From positions 620,001 to 684,000 of the forward strand of contig NC_090122.1 in NCBI RefSeq assembly GCF_023973825.1: 64,000 nt of DNA. Reading direction: 5' to 3'. The notes below the pieces were generated by a model. It was not told the origin of the DNA and ran no database searches. It saw only the letters and a program-made list of their open reading frames with translations. The translations under genes and the position numbers were made by a program. The DNA is from Plasmodium brasilianum. Its lineage: Eukaryota > Apicomplexa > Aconoidasida > Haemosporida > Plasmodiidae. Positions 59,651 to 64,000 of the stretch are shown here, piece after piece; position 1 is the stretch's first letter, and each line of letters starts with the position of its first letter.

Positions 59651-60740
59651 TTAATTTTCTATGTCCTCCTCATCAATGGCAACTGCGGCTGCTTGCTCTA
59701 ATTCCTTTTCAGCTTCTCTAACGATATTTAAATCAATTTGAAATTCCGGTGCCTTTGCATGTTCTCCGACAAAGATAAGATTTGGTTGATTAGACAACCT
59801 CCTAGCTAACCATAAAAATGGTTTTTCAAAATTATAATTCGATCTAGCTGATAAATCATAATATTGTAAATTCCTTTTTCTATGAAATTGTATCTGCCTT
59901 GATTTTACTTGTCTGTCCTTAACATCTACTTTATTACCAACTAAAACCATAGGAATTGTTTCACAAACTCTTGTTATATCCCTATACCAATTAGGTACAT
60001 TTTTATAAGTAATACGTGATGATACATCAAACATAATTATTGCACAATCACTTTTTATATAATATCCATCCCTTAACCCTCCAAATTTTTCTTGTCCTGC
60101 TGTATCCCATACATTAAATTGAGTTTTTCCAAAATTTGTTTGAAATTTTAATGGATGAACTTCAACACCAAGGGTTGCTATAAAGACGGAAAAATGAATA
60201 TATAAATGTAATGATAACAAAAAGAAAAAATATTACTATACATTATGGAATATTATAGCATTACACCTATGCAAAAATATATAAAAAGCACAATTCGTAC
60301 GGCTTCTAAGTACATGCAAGGACCAAACTTGTAAATATACACATAGATCATTTTGTGCACACATCAATTGAAGCAATTGTTTTTGCGTTTTTTCCCGCAT
60401 TTTTTTTGCGTTTTTTTCTACATTTTTTCTACATTTTTTTTGCGTTTTTTTCTGCATTTTTTCTGCATTTTTTCTGCATTTTTTCTGCATTTTTTTTGCA
60501 TTTTTTCTGCATTTTTTTTTGCATTTTTTCTGCATTTTTTTTGCATTTTTTCTGCATTTTTTTTGCGTTTTTTTCTACATTTTGTTCACATTTTTTTTAT
60601 TTTTCCAATTCTTTCCTCTTACGAATATATTTTTTTTCGAACTCCCCCGTCAAGTGCCTTTTTACAAAGGTTGTCTTTCCAACACCACCATCACCAACTA
60701 ATATAAGCTTATACTGAGGAATAAATTCTTGAGAATCCAT
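59651..60740 (-). CDS. RAN: GTP-binding nuclear protein RAN, two exons
   Basis: Exon 1 is 60740-60623 ([18 protein letters not shown] to EFEKKYI, donor GTAAGA) and exon 2 is 60177-59651. The splice completes [14 protein letters not shown] and gives 214 residues, close to human RAN (216). All G motifs are present: GDGGVGKT (P-loop), the switch [22 protein letters not shown] (switch II), GNKVD and the [12 protein letters not shown] region that is diagnostic of RAN. The C-terminus is acidic (AIDEEDIEN), as needed for RCC1 and RanBP regulation. RAN drives nucleocytoplasmic transport and spindle assembly. No lipid-modification cysteines are present, as expected. The intron of 445 nt carries a T-rich minisatellite. 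Confidence 0.97.
60400..60590. repeat. T-rich minisatellite inside the RAN intron
   Basis: About fifteen units of tttttctgcatttt and ttttttgcgttttt type with variable T-run length, within the intron 60178-60622. On the transcribed minus strand the units read A-rich with GCAG, so each carries an AG dinucleotide. Confidence 0.9.
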
Positions 60741-61217
60741 TCTGATTATATCTGTTAAAAAGTCATAGAAAATGTATACACATATATGAGCATGCACACG
60801 TGGGTATATATAAATACGTACATATATATATAAGAAAACAAAATGGGGGGGGAACAAAAAAAAAAAATTTTTAAACCGCTCAAAATTTTACACGTTCGAA
60901 ATATGCACACTAGGAATGCATACACACAATACAAAGAATATAAAAAAATATAAGTACGATATATATATGTACATATAAATACATATACGTACATGTAAAT
61001 ATATCCATATACACTTTAACTACTCGCACAACACACAAACGCAAAATTTAAAAAACTACATTAATGAAAAACATTGGTGAGAAAATTATCTTATTATGTA
61101 ATACTATGTAAAAATGTTAAATGGTGCCCCTATGTACGTAAACGTTATATGGATATGTTAATAATGGTTATGGATATTGAAAACAAATGCGAAGATATGT
61201 GCTACAACTGTTTTATG

Positions 61218-61252
<35 letters not shown>

Positions 61253-64000
61253 CTTTTTTTTTTATCTAAACATGTATCTTAAATGATATTTCAAAATAGT
61301 GCATGAAAGTACTTCATCCACGTACATAAACAAATACAATGGAAATGTGCAAACGCATATATTATATATAGGCGCTAATACGTACACATATATATATTCA
61401 TATAATATAAACAAATAGTTGGCAAGCTCGTATACATATATATACACATATGAGCATACACTGAAATAAACATACACGTGAACGACTCGGTAAATGATTA
61501 TAGGAAATATACTATTACATATAAGTGTTTATGGAATGGATAAAAACTGTAAGTCCAGGGAGGAAACGCATATAAATAAGTATATAATATAAATATATAT
61601 TTATCCGTATATATGTATGTACGTAGAAACGTGCTTTTTTTTTTTCTCTTACTTTATAATAATATTTACGGTAATATGCTTAAATTATTCAACGAATTTA
61701 TTTTATGTTCTATTCTCAAGGTTTCCTTTTATTCTTTTTTTTTTTTATTTTAAAAAAGAATAAACAAAAGTATATATAAATTTATATATATATATATATA
61801 TATATATATCAAAAATGCAATATATGGAGAAAAATGGAAAAATGAGAATGATTAAAAAAAATAATAATAAAATAAAACAAAATTAAATAAAATGAACAAT
61901 GAAAATGTAAGGGTAAAAATAATGGAGAAATACGCAGGAAAAATAAAATAAGGATAAAAAAAATAAAAATATAAATGTAAAATTAAGAAAAAGGCGCAAA
62001 AAGTTATCTAATTTATTATATATAAATATATACATAAATATATATATAAATATAAATATATAAAAAAAAATATATAAATATATATATAAAACGTTTTTAA
62101 AGAATAAGAAGAAATACATAAAAGGGTAACTGTCGATAATATTTCATTTATTAAGTAAAAAAAAAAAAAAATTATACACTGTTATTTATTACAAAATATT
62201 CGTTCAATTTACTTGTTAAATTTTTATATGTAAAATTAATTAGTAAGAAATATTTTTTTACTTCTTGCATTTTGGTATATTGTACAAAAAATAGCTTATC
62301 CTTTTGGCATATACGTTTATATGTATGTATATGTATATGTATGTATATGTATATGTATGTATATGTATATGTATATGTATGTATATGTACATTTATGTAT
62401 AAATGTATAAATATATATATATGTATTCGTATAAATATATATATATGTATTCGTATAAATATATATATATGTATTTGTATAAATATATATAAATATTACT
62501 AAAAGGAATGATTTACAATAATACGGCTAAGCAAGCTTAAAGTAGAAAAAAAAATGTTTTATATTTTTATTGTACATAACTGTACACAATACATATTATA
62601 TTGTTACTACACTTAGCTTAAGCTTTTTCAAGGATGGAACTTGCATTGTATAATAAATACATTACAGGTACTTACAATTACAGATACTTACAATTACTGA
62701 TACTTACAATTACTGATACTTACAATTACTGATACTTACAATTACTGATACTTACAATTACAGATACTTACAATTACAGATACTTACAATTACTGATACT
62801 TACAATTACTGATACTTACAATTACTGATACTTACAATTACAGATACTTACAATTACTGATACTTACATTCGTAACGTACATACATAAATATATATGTAC
62901 TTATATATATACATACATACTTATATACATACATACTTATATACATACATACATATATACTTAAATATACATAACATACATAAGTATATGTATTATATAT
63001 ATACATATATAAATGTATTAATCTTAAATACGTGCACCAATTTATATACGCAAAGAAATAATTTTTTTATGCTTGCATTATCCATAGGTATTGCAAAATA
63101 AAAAGAAAAAAAAAAATTGTTATATTCAAATTAACAAGTTAAAACACCAGTAAGGTATCTCGTAAGCTGTAATAAACGATATGATAATTAAATAAGCAGT
63201 TTTAGGTGTAATGAAAATAAAAATATAAATCAACGGATATTATGTAATCTCAAACTTATGACAATTATGTATGGGCATTTAAGATTTTTTTCCCTTGTTC
63301 CTTTTTTTATTTATATATATATAAATATATGCTTATATATATATTATGTATGTACGTATATTTATATATATGTATGTACGTATATTTATATATATGTATG
63401 TATACCTCTAAAAATACAAATGGCATAATAAGTGTACTGCAATATATGATTGCAGCAGCTCTTCCCAATGTTCTTACTATCATATGTTAGTATTGCCATA
63501 TTTTTTTTTTTTTATCTATTGCTGTTGTGTTACCCCATATATATTATATCCGTCGTATAACGTTTCTTTACATACATAGTTTGATAGTATGGCAAAACAA
63601 GATAAAGGGAAAAAAAGAAAAAAAAAAAAAAAGCTTGCAATGATAACTGTAATTAATCATATAAACTATTAGTGCAGTTTACTTGTACGGTAAATACTTC
63701 ATATGTTTGTACCGGTGTATATATTTTATATTATGTAAAAAGAAAAAAAATAAATAAAACGATGTTACGAAGTGTTTCACGTTCATATAAAATTTTTTAA
63801 TTATTAAAATAAATGTATTTAGGAAATATAAGCTTTTTAATTTTACTAAATAGTAAATTATGGCCTCAGGCATTTCTCCGCTGGTACACTTGCATGATTT
63901 ACGTACGTTCGTACGTATCTATGTTATATTTATATACATACTACATTCATGTACATGCCATATTTTTACGGTCATCATATGTATGAACAATTCATATTTT
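60741..64000. other. Gene-free right end of the window
   Basis: No gene supported over 3.2 kb. It includes an intensely T-rich tract at 61222-61262, A/T-rich low complexity at 61740-62170, GTATAT microsatellites at 62310-62480, the 16-bp array listed separately and TATA blocks. The RAN promoter lies at its left end. Confidence 0.6.
62668..62868 (+). repeat. 16-bp minisatellite (tacttacaattactga)
   Basis: About twelve copies of a 16-bp unit, with ctga and caga variants interspersed in irregular order. Confidence 0.93.

Noticed and set aside
62660..62870. Evenly spaced short repeats resembling a CRISPR array
   Set aside because: Units are directly tandem with no unique spacers, and this is a eukaryotic nuclear genome.

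Overview
This window is nuclear DNA from a malaria parasite (Plasmodium). Base composition is about three quarters or more A+T, with long A and T homopolymers, TA and GTAT microsatellites, and minisatellites in most gaps between genes. Genes are lysine- and asparagine-rich and are interrupted by short AT-rich GT-AG introns. The order PPIL3-type cyclophilin, SEC12-like, folate transporter FT2, STT3, DPAP1, HSP101, MFS transporter, UCH54, CDC16-like, HVA22-like, apicoplast TyrRS, ICT1-like release factor and RAN matches, from memory, an internal conserved block of P. falciparum chromosome 11. Intermediate AT content and dense intergenic minisatellites suggest a P. malariae- or P. ovale-like species rather than P. 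falciparum or P. vivax; that is inference, and the species cannot be fixed without a search.

Layout. 1-4.3 kb: a six-exon cyclophilin (+) convergent with a SEC12-like ER protein (-) that ends in SDEL. 4.3-8.2 kb: a minisatellite-rich gap holding two candidate small spliced genes and a membrane-segment coding island. 8.3-9.6 kb: FT2 (+), frame-broken in a T run. 10.9 kb: a GC-rich foldable island. 11.6-13.9 kb: STT3 (-). 15.1 kb: a possible 45-residue membrane protein. 16.6-18.7 kb: DPAP1 (-). 23.2-27.1 kb: four-exon HSP101 (-). 27.1-31.3 kb: almost empty, with a 100-base N gap. 31.3-35.6 kb: multi-exon 12-TM transporter (-). 38.2-39.5 kb: UCH54 (+). 40.9-45.9 kb: a large TPR protein resembling APC/C subunit CDC16 (+). 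48.5 kb: HVA22/TB2/DP1-family protein (+). 51.6-53.0 kb: secreted, repeat-bearing single-pass membrane protein (+). 54.0-55.6 kb: apicoplast tyrosyl-tRNA synthetase (-). 56.4-57.8 kb: six-exon ICT1-like release factor (+). 59.7-60.7 kb: two-exon RAN GTPase (-). 60.7-64.0 kb: no gene seen.

Most recognised genes are core functions: protein folding and splicing, ER export and N-glycosylation, folate transport, haemoglobin peptide trimming (DPAP1), protein export into the host cell (HSP101 of PTEX), ubiquitin removal and cell cycle, organelle translation and nuclear transport. They are neighbours by conserved synteny, not as an operon. The less explained material is in the gaps: several short spliced coding candidates, three of which would be restored by one extra base in a homopolymer, and one GC-rich patch that could be a structured RNA. 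A repeat-rich secreted membrane protein is the best candidate for a species-variable surface or vesicle antigen.
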